64,000 bases of DNA from Hymenobacter citatus (lineage in GTDB: Bacteria; Bacteroidota; Bacteroidia; Cytophagales; Hymenobacteraceae): NCBI RefSeq assembly GCF_014333615.1, contig NZ_JACSCY010000004.1, forward strand, positions 248,001 to 312,000, written 5' to 3'. Shown in pieces: positions 14,603 to 23,397 of the stretch (position 1 is its first letter; each line of letters begins with the position of its first letter). The notes beneath the pieces were generated by a model. It was given only the letters and a program-made list of their open reading frames with translations, ran no database searches and was not told the DNA's origin. A program made the translations under genes and the position numbers.

Positions 14603-17578
14603 ATGAGACAGAAACTTTTACTAACTCTGGTATGGGCCTTGTTGCTGACTACGGCAGCCTGGGCACAGACACGTGCCGTGAGTGGCCGTGTAGTAGGGCC
14701 GGATGGCGCCGGTATACCGGGCGTTACGGTGCTGGAGCAAGGCACAACAAATGGCGTCAGCACGGGCGGTGAGGGCAACTATACTCTTACCGTGCAACCC
14801 AATGCCATCTTGGTATTCAGCTCCATTGGCTACATAGGCCAAACGATACCCGTGGGTGCCCAGTCCATTATCAATGTGACCTTGAGCAACAACGAAACGT
14901 TGCTGAGCGAGGCGGTAGTGGTAGGCTACGGCAGCCAAACCAAAGCTGACTTGACTGGTGCCGTAACGCAGCTGACAGCCAAAGACGTGGAAAACACGCC
15001 GGTAGTAAGCTTCGAGCAGGCCATCCAGGGCCGCACGCCGGGCGTTACTATCAACCAAACGTCGGGTAAGCTGGGCGCAGGTCCACAAATTCGGGTGCGG
15101 GGCTCCTCGTCGGTAACAGCTTCCAATCAGCCGCTCTATGTAATCGACGGTATTCCAGTAACGTCGCAGGACGTTAGCTCGGATACGGAGCCGCTGAACC
15201 CGCTGGCTGATCTGAACCCAAATGATATTGAGTCGATTACTATCCTGAAAGATGCTTCGGCATCCGCCATCTATGGTTCGCGCGCGTCCAATGGGGTGAT
15301 ATTAGTGACTACGAAGAAGGGACGCGAAGGGCAGACAAAGGTGAATGTGGGCTATTATGTGGGCACCAGCACTGCCACACACAAACGTAAGTTCCTGAAC
15401 GCTGCTCAGTATAAGGAGCTGTTTGCGGAAGCTGCCACCAACGTGGGGTATACCAATCCGGCCGATGCATTTACTGAAAACGGTCTGGACTATAACTCAC
15501 CCTATGATGAAAACTGGGTGAATGCCGGGCTACAACGGGGTAGAGTATCGCAGTACGATTTCAACGTAAGCGGTGGCGATGCCAAAACACGCTTCTACTT
15601 AAGTGCTACTTACAATGATCAGAAAGGTATCATTATCTCAAACCGCTACCGCCGGGGTAGTGCCCGCCTGAATCTGGATCATAGCATCAGCGATAAGCTA
15701 AAAGTTGGATTGAATTTATCGTTAACCCGCTCATATAACAATCGGGTGCCAGAAGATAATGCTTTCTCCAACCCTATCCAGTTGAATGCTCTGCCTCCCA
15801 TACAGCCTAAGTATGATCCGGTCACGAATCTTTTGAACCCGGCTACGTTGTATTATAACAACTTGCAGGATCTGGAGTATGGTCGTAACACAGCTGGTAC
15901 TTATCGTTCTTTCAGCACCGCTTACCTCACGTATCAGCCCGTGAAAGGCTTGTCGCTTCGGACTGAAACAGGCGCTGACTTCCTTAACCTAAACGAAGAA
16001 TTGTATCGGGCAGCAGGTACGCAAGATGGCGGCAACTCAGGCTACGGCTATAGCAACCAAGTGCAGGTGGTGAATTATACCACCAACAACACAGCAACGT
16101 ACAACAAGGTCCTCAATGAGGATCATAGCATTGAAGCTTTGGTTGGTTTCTCCTTCCAAAAGTCGAATACGCAGCAGACCTCAGCCGAGGGCCGGGGTTT
16201 CCCGAATGCCGAGTTTCAGAAGGTAGCTAGCGCCGCTATCAAAACTGCTGGTAGCATTTCGTCGGCAAATGACTTCTCCTTTATTTCATATTTCGGCCGT
16301 CTCAACTATTCCTTCCGGAATAAATATCTGTTGTCGGGTAGCGTACGGCGCGACGGCTCCTCTCGCTTCGGTAACAATAATCGGTACGGCACTTTTGGAG
16401 CCGGCTCCGTAGGCTGGTTGATTACGGAGGAGAGCTTCTTGCAAGACAATTCCGTTGTAAATTTCCTGAAGCTGCGTGCTAGCTACGGCATCACGGGTAA
16501 TGCTGAAATTGGTAACTACGCTTCCCGGCGCCTGTTCTCAGCTATTTTCTACGCCGACCAAGCGGGCATTCAGCCGGGTACTACAGTTGGCAACCCCAAC
16601 CTATCGTGGGAAACAACGGGTCAGGTAGATGTAGGCCTGGAGTTTGGCTTCCTGAACAATCGTATTTCGGGTGAGGTAGACGTATACCAGAAAGACACGC
16701 GCGATTTGCTGCTCAATCGTCAACTGCCTTACATCAATGGCTATTCAGTGATAACAGAAAACGTTGGTAACCTGCGTAACCGTGGTTTGGAAATTGCCCT
16801 GAATGGCTTGGTGATTGATAAAGAGGTGAAATGGAATGTAGGGGGTAACATCTCGTTCAACCGCAATAAAATCACCGACCTGGTAGACCCCATTATTGCA
16901 GGTGGCAACACGCTGGCACAGGTTCGTGAGGGCCAACCTATCGGGGTGTTCTGGGGCGTGAAATACGCCGGAGTAGATCCGGATAATGGCGATGCATTGT
17001 ACTATACGTCGGAGGGAACGACAACCAACGTTTACTCGCAGGCATCGCAGCAGAAGCTGGGTAATCCTAATCCAAAGTTCACAGGCGGTATTACCAGCTC
17101 CGTTACATGGAAAGGCTTCGATTTTAGCCTGTTAGGACAGTTTGTGTACGGCAACGACATCTACAACACGGCTGGTGTGTATCAGTCTGTGAATGCCAAC
17201 TATTTTGATAATCAAACAGTTGACCAATTGCGGCGCTGGCAGAATCCTGGCGATGTGACGAACGTGCCCCAGGCCCGCTTGTATGAGCCCAATGGTACGC
17301 AAGTGTCGTCGCGTTGGGTGACGAGTGGCTCGTTCCTGCGCGGTAAGAACTTCACCTTAGGCTACACTCTCCCGGACTATCTGATGAACAAAGGGTTTGC
17401 CCGAACGGCCCGTATCTACGTATCGGCGCAGAATTTATTCACCATCACCAATTACGATGGGTATGACCCAGAGGTGAATACGGCCACGTTTGGTGGTGCC
17501 AATTACATACTAGGCCACGATTTCTACACCCCACCACTGGCTAAAACGCTGCTGATAGGTGTGAATGTGGGCTTTTAA
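14603..17578 (+). CDS. SusC/RagA-family TonB-linked outer membrane receptor
   Basis: The 991-residue protein has a signal peptide (cleavage after about AWAQ at 22), an N-terminal carboxypeptidase-like CarboxypepD domain (GRVVGPDGAGIPGVTV, about 28-105), then the TonB-box region (SEAVVVGYGSQTK), a plug domain (IRVRGSSSVTASNQPLYVIDGIP...ILKDASASAIYGSRASNGVILV) and a long beta-barrel to the end. Such receptors import glycan or peptide oligomers, bound by their SusD partner, across the outer membrane with energy from TonB. susD follows after 20 bases. There is no adjacent glycoside hydrolase or sigma/anti-sigma pair, so the substrate cannot be guessed. Confidence 0.95.
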   Translation: MRQKLLLTLVWALLLTTAAWAQTRAVSGRVVGPDGAGIPGVTVLEQGTTNGVSTGGEGNYTLTVQPNAILVFSSIGYIGQTIPVGAQSIINVTLSNNETLLSEAVVVGYGSQTKADLTGAVTQLTAKDVENTPVVSFEQAIQGRTPGVTINQTSGKLGAGPQIRVRGSSSVTASNQPLYVIDGIPVTSQDVSSDTEPLNPLADLNPNDIESITILKDASASAIYGSRASNGVILVTTKKGREGQTKVNVGYYVGTSTATHKRKFLNAAQYKELFAEAATNVGYTNPADAFTENGLDYNSPYDENWVNAGLQRGRVSQYDFNVSGGDAKTRFYLSATYNDQKGIIISNRYRRGSARLNLDHSISDKLKVGLNLSLTRSYNNRVPEDNAFSNPIQLNALPPIQPKYDPVTNLLNPATLYYNNLQDLEYGRNTAGTYRSFSTAYLTYQPVKGLSLRTETGADFLNLNEELYRAAGTQDGGNSGYGYSNQVQVVNYTTNNTATYNKVLNEDHSIEALVGFSFQKSNTQQTSAEGRGFPNAEFQKVASAAIKTAGSISSANDFSFISYFGRLNYSFRNKYLLSGSVRRDGSSRFGNNNRYGTFGAGSVGWLITEESFLQDNSVVNFLKLRASYGITGNAEIGNYASRRLFSAIFYADQAGIQPGTTVGNPNLSWETTGQVDVGLEFGFLNNRISGEVDVYQKDTRDLLLNRQLPYINGYSVITENVGNLRNRGLEIALNGLVIDKEVKWNVGGNISFNRNKITDLVDPIIAGGNTLAQVREGQPIGVFWGVKYAGVDPDNGDALYYTSEGTTTNVYSQASQQKLGNPNPKFTGGITSSVTWKGFDFSLLGQFVYGNDIYNTAGVYQSVNANYFDNQTVDQLRRWQNPGDVTNVPQARLYEPNGTQVSSRWVTSGSFLRGKNFTLGYTLPDYLMNKGFARTARIYVSAQNLFTITNYDGYDPEVNTATFGGANYILGHDFYTPPLAKTLLIGVNVGF

Positions 17579-17598
17579 TCACTGTAGTCTTTTGAAGA

Positions 17599-19032
17599 AT
17601 GAAAACGATATTATCACGTTCAGTTATAGCCTTAACGTTGGGCGTAGCTTTTACCCTAAGCTCCTGCGAGAAGCAGCTCGACCTGGAGCCACCGCAATCC
17701 GTGGATGCTGCTACTGCCCTCGACTCAGAGTCGAAGGTAGGCAGCGCCGTATTGGGCTTATACGCCAAGTTTGATGACCCAAGCCTGTATGGAACGCAAT
17801 TGATTCTCATACCGGATATCTTGGGTGGCAACGGTGTTGTGGCATGGCAGGGTTCTTTCACCACGTACCGCGACCTGCTGAATCGGACGACAACTAATCT
17901 AAATGGGCTAGCAGAATCCACTTGGCGCGGTGCGTACCAAGCCATTAACCAGGCTAACTTGGTGATTAATGCTCTGGGTGTGGTAGAAAGCCGCCAGCTA
18001 AAAGCGCAATACGAGGGCGAAGCACGCTTTGTGCGGGCCGATATGCTGTTTGAGTTAGTACGCTTGTACGGCAAACAGTACAACGCAAGCACTGCCTCCT
18101 CCGATCTGGGGGTACCAATCAGCCTTACAGCCAATCAAACCCAGGAAGAAGCCGCCACCGATCTGCCACGTGCTACGGTAGCAGAGGTTTACGCGCAGGT
18201 AATAACTGATTTACAAGCAGCCATTACGCTGTTGCCGGAAGACAACGGATTTCGGGCTTCTAGCTATACAGCCAAGGCCTTATTGGCGCGGGTGTACTTG
18301 CAGCAAGGCAATAGGGACGCAGCTGGCGCTCAGGCCGATGAGGTAATCAAGAATAGCGGCAAAGCACTTTCTCCTACCCTTGTAGCCGTATTCAGAAACC
18401 GAAATTCAGCCGAATCGCTTTTCGAAATTCAGCAAAACGACCAGAACAACGCGGGAACAGCCAACAACGGTTTAGCAACTCTCTACGCAAACATCGATCA
18501 GTTAGGGAGGGGTGACGTGCGTGTTACAGAAGACTTTGCAGCGCAGTACGAGGATAGCGACGTACGAGGCACTGATTTTGAAACGTTCAATCTAACCCGG
18601 AAGCTCATCTATGTTGGTACTGGCCCAACACGAGCGCCTGATCTATTGCGCTCTGGGAAATGGGTCTCGTACGGTCAAAACATCCCCGTTATACGACTGG
18701 CTGAGATGTACTTGATTCGTGCAGAAGCCGCTTTTTATGCTGGTAACCAGTCTGCGGCGCTAGCTGATGTAAATACGATTCGCGCGCGCTCAGGAGCTAC
18801 TCCATTGACCACCATCACCGCAGAAGATATTCTGCGTGAGCGGCAGCTCGAACTTGCCTTCGAAGGCGTTCGTTTACACGATCTGAAGCGCACAGGCACC
18901 AGTATAGTCTACACCAATGCCAGCAATGGTGCTACTGTTACCGTAGCAAGTGATAGTCCACGCTTGGTGTTGCCGATTCCACAACGGGAAATCAACGTGA
19001 ATCCATTATTGGTGCAAAACCCTAGCTACTAA
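17599..19032 (+). CDS. SusD/RagB-family nutrient-binding lipoprotein
   Basis: The 477-residue lipoprotein has a lipobox at LSSC (C23). The family's N-terminal block (QLDLEPPQSV) is followed by TPR-like helices (EGEARFVRADMLFELVRLYG) and the SusD C-terminal block (IRLAEMYLIRAEAAFYAGN and INVNPLLVQNP). It sits on the cell surface as the lid of the preceding SusC receptor and captures its ligand. The 20-base gap to susC and the shared terminator at 19058-19094 indicate a two-gene operon. Confidence 0.95.
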   Translation: MKTILSRSVIALTLGVAFTLSSCEKQLDLEPPQSVDAATALDSESKVGSAVLGLYAKFDDPSLYGTQLILIPDILGGNGVVAWQGSFTTYRDLLNRTTTNLNGLAESTWRGAYQAINQANLVINALGVVESRQLKAQYEGEARFVRADMLFELVRLYGKQYNASTASSDLGVPISLTANQTQEEAATDLPRATVAEVYAQVITDLQAAITLLPEDNGFRASSYTAKALLARVYLQQGNRDAAGAQADEVIKNSGKALSPTLVAVFRNRNSAESLFEIQQNDQNNAGTANNGLATLYANIDQLGRGDVRVTEDFAAQYEDSDVRGTDFETFNLTRKLIYVGTGPTRAPDLLRSGKWVSYGQNIPVIRLAEMYLIRAEAAFYAGNQSAALADVNTIRARSGATPLTTITAEDILRERQLELAFEGVRLHDLKRTGTSIVYTNASNGATVTVASDSPRLVLPIPQREINVNPLLVQNPSY

Positions 19033-19057
19033 ATGTAGGGAGTTGTTTTAAGCAAAG

Positions 19058-19094
19058 AAGGGGCCGTTGCAACTCACGCAATGGCCCCTTTTCT
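19058..19094. terminator. Terminator after susD
   Basis: AAGGGGCC-G-TTGC pairs with GCAA-T-GGCCCCTT around a 7-base loop and is followed by TTCTATATA. It lies between convergent genes and may serve both. Confidence 0.75.
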
Positions 19095-19112
19095 ATATAA
19101 AATAGTTGCTTG

Positions 19113-19595
19113 TTATTCGGTTTCCTCCTCCTCGTCTTCCTCCTGCGTGAAGTCCAGTTCCCGAGCTAGCTCTAGCGCCTCCGCCATCAGTTCGTCCATA
19201 CCGGCGATGGAGTCTGCTTCCAGTGTTTCGCCGAAGAGGTTGAGCAACTGCTCGCCCTGCTCGTTCACGTAGAGGTTGGAGTAGAGGCGGTCGAATAGCT
19301 TGCCTTCCTTGGTAACAATAGCGTCTATTTCTTTGGTGGAGCCGGCGCGTAGGGCGCGGTGCATCAGGTCCAGTACGGCGCGGCTGTCGGCGTGGTCGCC
19401 CAGGTCAGCCAGCAGCTTCATGAGGGCCATGGCTACAGCTAAGCGCACCCGTTCGAAGCGAAAGGAAAGCTCGGGCCGGCTAGCGCGCTCCAAGTCTTGG
19501 TAAGCAGCTAAGGTAGGCTTGCTGAGGTAGCGGGTGGCATCGGCCGAATCGGGAAAGGCCTGATGCAGAAGCTGGTTGTAGGTGGTAGCACTCAT
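19113..19595 (-). CDS. Helical acidic-tailed protein of unknown function
   Basis: The 160-residue product is predicted mostly alpha-helical, with no signal peptide or membrane segment. It ends in an extremely acidic tail (TQEEDEEEETE). The central part (LDLMHRALRAGSTKEIDAIVTKEG, LYSNLYVNEQGEQLLNLFGE) has no motif I recognise. It is monocistronic and convergent with susD. Its composition is in line with neighbouring genes, so it is probably a real cytoplasmic protein. Confidence 0.75.
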   Translation of the reverse strand: MSATTYNQLLHQAFPDSADATRYLSKPTLAAYQDLERASRPELSFRFERVRLAVAMALMKLLADLGDHADSRAVLDLMHRALRAGSTKEIDAIVTKEGKLFDRLYSNLYVNEQGEQLLNLFGETLEADSIAGMDELMAEALELARELDFTQEEDEEEETE

Positions 19596-19768
19596 AGGGA
19601 GGGTAGGGGTAAACTAAAGAATGAAGCTGAACAGGCAGCGGCTAAAATGGCGCGATCATGTAACCCCAGTGCCCAAAGATACGATTGCTACTAGGTTGCT
19701 GGCCGCAGCAGGTTGTCTGTGTTATGCAATAGCGGCTGGCTTTTAGTACACTCATACATCCTACGCAC

Positions 19769-20044
19769 ATGACGCACAAACAGAAATGGTTGCTTTTCGC
19801 TCCGGCTGGATTACTAGTGGTTGGCTTCGGCAGCTGTCTGATACAATGGGCCGCTAAAATGAAAGAGGATGAGGCTCCTACCACGCAATGGCTGGGGGCT
19901 GGTACAGTGGCCCTCGGAGTATTCAACGCTGGGTTGAGCCTGTTGGGGCGTGGCATCGTGGAAAACGCGCTCTACGAGATTCGGGAAAAAGGACCCTCTG
20001 CCGTAGCAGTTGACAGTATTGCACCGGCCATGTTCGTGGAATAG
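19769..20044 (+). CDS. Small two-helix membrane protein of unknown function
   Basis: The 91-residue product has one clear hydrophobic segment (LLFAPAGLLVVGFGSCLIQWAA, about 8-29) and a second, weaker one (WLGAGTVALGVFNAGLSLLG, about 41-60). These are separated by a charged loop (KMKEDEAPTTQ). The C-terminal 30 residues are soluble. It has its own perfect terminator at 20079-20123, which supports a genuine monocistronic gene. No family is recognised. Confidence 0.65.
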   Translation: MTHKQKWLLFAPAGLLVVGFGSCLIQWAAKMKEDEAPTTQWLGAGTVALGVFNAGLSLLGRGIVENALYEIREKGPSAVAVDSIAPAMFVE

Positions 20045-20078
20045 CCGATACGTTTCGTCATACTAGCATACCCTGTAG

Positions 20079-20123
20079 ACAAGCCGATTTCCTACCCTAT
20101 GATCGGGTAGGAAATCGGCTTGT
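20079..20123 (+). terminator. Perfect 19-bp terminator hairpin
   Basis: ACAAGCCGATTTCCTACCC (20079-20097) is exactly complementary to GGGTAGGAAATCGGCTTGT (20105-20123), followed by TTTGCTTG. It ends the small membrane protein gene. Confidence 0.8.
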
Positions 20124-20229
20124 TTGCTTGTACAAAGCACAGCTGTTTGCAGACCTGATACCGAAAGAGTGCCGTCAACGCTATATTCGATTCTCCGAAC
20201 CGTTTTACCCGCCTACCTATTCTCTTTCA

Positions 20230-22824
20230 ATGACAAAATTCTTCTCACCGCTTAGCTGGCTGTTGGGTTTTCTACTGCTAACCAGCGCTGTCGGCTATGC
20301 TCAACTGCCTGCTGCTCCGGCCGAGGGGCCACTACTCACGCCCGCGCAGTTTCTAGGGTATCCATTGGGCTCGCACTTCACGCCGCATGCGCAGCTATTG
20401 CGCTATGTAGCGCACGTGGTGGCGCATACACCCAACGGGATGCGCCTGCAACAATATGGTAGCACCTACGAGCGTCGCCCGCTGGAAGTGGTGCAAGTGG
20501 CTTCATCTGCCAATCTACAACGCCTAGATGCCATTCGGCAGAGCAATCTGCGCCGGGCTGGTTTGGCAGAGGGCACAACCGATGCCGCGCAGCCGGGCAT
20601 TGTGTGGCTGAGCTACAACGTGCATGGTAACGAGGCGGTATCATCGGAAGCGGTGATGCAGGTGCTCTACGACCTGGCCAACCCCCAGGACCAGCAGATG
20701 CAGCAGTGGCTGCAAAACACAGTGGTGCTGGTTGACCCCTGCGTGAATCCCGATGGCCACGACCGGTATGTGGAGTGGTACAACCGCGTGGCTGGGCAGC
20801 CCACTAACGCCTCGCCCTACGCCTGGGAGCACCGGGAGCCGTGGCCGGGTGGCCGGCCTAATCACTATTACTTCGACCTGAACCGCGACTGGGCCTGGCA
20901 AACTCAGCAGGAAAGCCGCCAGCGTATTGCGCTCTACACCCAGTGGCTACCCCAGGTGCACGCCGATTTTCACGAGATGGGCGTCGACAATCCGTACTAC
21001 TTCTCGCCGGCGGCTAAGCCGTTTCACGAGGATATTACCGAGTGGCAGCGGCAAATGCAGGATGCCATTGGCGACTACAACCGCCAGGTGTTCGACAAAA
21101 ATAACTGGCTCTACTTCACCCGCGAGGTGTACGACCTATTTGCGCCTACCTACGGCGACACGTGGCCGAGCTTCAACGGTGCCATCGGCATGACCTACGA
21201 GCAAGGCGGCTCGGGTAGGGCTGGTGTGCGCATTGCCCGCACCGAGGGCGACACACTCACGCTCACGCAGCGCATCAGCCACCACCACGCAGCCAGCCGT
21301 GCTACTATTCAGGCCACGGCCGAGCGCCACGATAAGCTGCTCAGCGAGTTTCAACAATACTTTACGAACGGTCGCACCAAGCCCCGGGGTATGTACAAAA
21401 CCTTCGTGATGGCGGGTTCCTCCGACCCCGCTCAGCTTCGCGCCCTCATGGAGTACCTGGAGCGCCAACAGATCCAATATGGCTATGCCAGTCGCCGGGC
21501 GCGGGTACGCGGCTACAGCTACGATACGGGCAAAGAAGAGGTAATGGAAGTGCAACCGCGGGACGTGGTTATTAGCATGTATCAGCCCAAATCGACGCTG
21601 GTGAAAGTGCTGTTTGAGCCTCAGCCAGTACTGGAAGACTCGCTTACGTACGACATCACGGCCTGGGCCTTGCCCTATTCGTTTGGCTTGAAAAGCTATG
21701 CATTGAAGGAGCGCCTGTCAGATGTCAGTAATCAGTTGTCAGGGAGAAATAACCCCACAAATCAGCAACTCACACCTGGCACTTCACAACCCACAACGGA
21801 TAAACCTTACGCCTACCTCAGTCGCTGGACCAACCAGCACGACGTGCAGTTTCTGAGTCAGTTGCTGCAAGCCAAGGTGAAGGTGCGGGTAGCCGAAAAG
21901 GCATTTGAGGCGGGCGGGCAGCAATACGCGCCTGGCACGCTGGTGATTACCCGAGCCGGTAATGAGGCCATGGGTTCCAAGCTCGACCAAGTGGTACGTG
22001 CACAGGCAGACTCGGCGCGGGTAACCGTGCAGGCTGTGCAAACCGGCTTCTCTACCACCGGCAGCGACTTAGGTTCCAGTTCGGTGCGCTTCATAGGGCA
22101 GCCTACCGTGGGCGTGCTGGCTGGCGAGGGTATCAACCCCGGCGCGTTTGGAGAGGTATGGCATTTCTTCGAACAGCAAATTCACTACCCCCTTACGGTG
22201 CTAGGTACCAGCTACATCAACAGTGTACCCCTGCAGAAATTCGACGTGCTGATCTTGCCGGATGGTAACTACGCCGATGTGTATTCTGATCGTGGCCTGG
22301 AAGCATTAAAAACCTGGGTACGGGCCGGCGGCAAGCTCATTGCACTGGAAGGTGCCGCCCACTTCTTGGCCGATAAAAAAGACTTCCTGCTGAAAACTAA
22401 GGCTGCCGACAGTGCTGCCGCCAAAAAAGGCAACCCCTACCAACAGCTCCGTCGCTACGCCGATGCCGAGCGCACGCAGTTGCAGGAGCAGGTGCAGGGC
22501 AGCGTCTACCGTGTGCAATTGGATAATACGCATCCGCTAGCGTTCGGCTATGGTTCTTCGTATTTCGCCCTGGTGCGCAACCCACTCAATTATCATTTCC
22601 TGGGCGATGGAGGCTGGAACGTTGGCGTGCTCAAAAAAAATAGTTACGCAGCTGGTTTTACGGGTGTGCAGGCCCGCCGGCAGTTGGTCGATACCTTCGT
22701 GCTGGGCACGCAGGAGATGGGTAGGGGCCAAGTGGTGTACATGGCTGATAACCCGCTGTTCAGGGCTTTCTGGCAAGGCGGTAAGCTACTGTTCAGCAAC
22801 GCCGTATTTCTGGTAGGGCAGTAG
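20230..22824 (+). CDS. Exported M14-family zinc metallocarboxypeptidase
   Basis: The 864-residue protein has a signal peptide (MTKFFSPLSWLLGFLLLTSAVGYAQ). A peptidase M14 domain occupies about 45-380, with zinc ligands in WLSYNVHGNEAVSSE (HxxE) and a third histidine in VHADFHEMG; NPDGHDRY and FDLNRDWAW are further M14 blocks. The remaining 480 residues contain a class-I-glutamine-amidotransferase-like fold region (VGVLAGEGINPGAFGEVWHFFEQ), as in related Bacteroidota peptidases. It probably degrades extracellular peptides. The frame extends to 20128, but I start at 20230, where the signal peptide begins. A Gln/Asn/Thr-rich stretch at about 497-523 looks like an insertion. Confidence 0.9.
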   Translation: MTKFFSPLSWLLGFLLLTSAVGYAQLPAAPAEGPLLTPAQFLGYPLGSHFTPHAQLLRYVAHVVAHTPNGMRLQQYGSTYERRPLEVVQVASSANLQRLDAIRQSNLRRAGLAEGTTDAAQPGIVWLSYNVHGNEAVSSEAVMQVLYDLANPQDQQMQQWLQNTVVLVDPCVNPDGHDRYVEWYNRVAGQPTNASPYAWEHREPWPGGRPNHYYFDLNRDWAWQTQQESRQRIALYTQWLPQVHADFHEMGVDNPYYFSPAAKPFHEDITEWQRQMQDAIGDYNRQVFDKNNWLYFTREVYDLFAPTYGDTWPSFNGAIGMTYEQGGSGRAGVRIARTEGDTLTLTQRISHHHAASRATIQATAERHDKLLSEFQQYFTNGRTKPRGMYKTFVMAGSSDPAQLRALMEYLERQQIQYGYASRRARVRGYSYDTGKEEVMEVQPRDVVISMYQPKSTLVKVLFEPQPVLEDSLTYDITAWALPYSFGLKSYALKERLSDVSNQLSGRNNPTNQQLTPGTSQPTTDKPYAYLSRWTNQHDVQFLSQLLQAKVKVRVAEKAFEAGGQQYAPGTLVITRAGNEAMGSKLDQVVRAQADSARVTVQAVQTGFSTTGSDLGSSSVRFIGQPTVGVLAGEGINPGAFGEVWHFFEQQIHYPLTVLGTSYINSVPLQKFDVLILPDGNYADVYSDRGLEALKTWVRAGGKLIALEGAAHFLADKKDFLLKTKAADSAAAKKGNPYQQLRRYADAERTQLQEQVQGSVYRVQLDNTHPLAFGYGSSYFALVRNPLNYHFLGDGGWNVGVLKKNSYAAGFTGVQARRQLVDTFVLGTQEMGRGQVVYMADNPLFRAFWQGGKLLFSNAVFLVGQ

Positions 22825-22850
22825 AAGGCCGAGCCATATAGGTAAAACAA

Positions 22851-22880
22851 AAAATCCCCGCCGAGTCCGGCGGGGATTTT
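22851..22880. terminator. Bidirectional terminator between convergent genes
   Basis: AAAATCCCCGCCG (22851-22863) pairs perfectly with CGGCGGGGATTTT (22868-22880) around AGTC. T-runs occur on both strands, which suits the convergent M14 and LEA-like genes. Confidence 0.85.
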
Positions 22881-22917
22881 TATTCTGCACCTAGTGGGGT
22901 GCTACGTACAATTCAGA

Positions 22918-23304
22918 TTAGAAGGTCTTGTCGGCTTGTTTCTCAACAGCGTTAGCGCCCTTTTTAACACCACGCTTGGTTTTGCGGGCAGCCTTCTTGG
23001 CGAAGTCGCCGGTGGCTTCAGCGCCTTCTTTCACGCCGTGTTTGGTTTTGCGACCAGCTTTTTTGGCAAAATCACCAGTGGCTTCGGCGCCAGTTTCTAC
23101 GGCATTAGCCGTTTTTTTAGCGCCTTTTTTCACTACATGACCAGTTTTCTCAGCGCCGGTTTCCACACCTTCCTTAGCGTCGTGGATGACCTCACCCGCT
23201 CTGGAGCGTTCTTCTGTGGTGGTAGTGGTAGTTTGTGTGGTAGTCTGGGCAAAAGCGGCCGATGAAAGGGCCACGGTAGCTATGAGCAAAAGAAACTTTT
23301 TCAT
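22918..23304 (-). CDS. Exported Lys/Ala/Gly-rich LEA-like repeat protein
   Basis: The 128-residue protein has a signal peptide (MKKFLLLIATVALSSAAFAQ), a Thr-rich linker (TTTQTTTTTT), then three tandem 22-residue units at 48-69, 70-91 and 92-113 of the form (E/K)xGAEATGDFAKKAxRKTKxGV. Each unit is two 11-residue turns, the periodicity of group-3 late-embryogenesis-abundant proteins, and it would form an amphipathic, highly basic helix. LEA proteins protect membranes and proteins during drying. That role here is inference from composition. The export signal would place it in the periplasm or outside. Confidence 0.8.
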   Translation of the reverse strand: MKKFLLLIATVALSSAAFAQTTTQTTTTTTEERSRAGEVIHDAKEGVETGAEKTGHVVKKGAKKTANAVETGAEATGDFAKKAGRKTKHGVKEGAEATGDFAKKAARKTKRGVKKGANAVEKQADKTF

Positions 23305-23397
23305 GATGTCAGAGGGAAAATAGATGTCTTTCCTCTATACGATTCGTGTGAAAATGGTTGCCTTTGCGTGCAATCTTCTGGCCACCGCACGGCCAAC

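Noticed and set aside
14603..19032. Polysaccharide utilisation locus
   Set aside because: Only susC and susD are present. No glycoside hydrolase, lyase, sulfatase or hybrid regulator is next to them.
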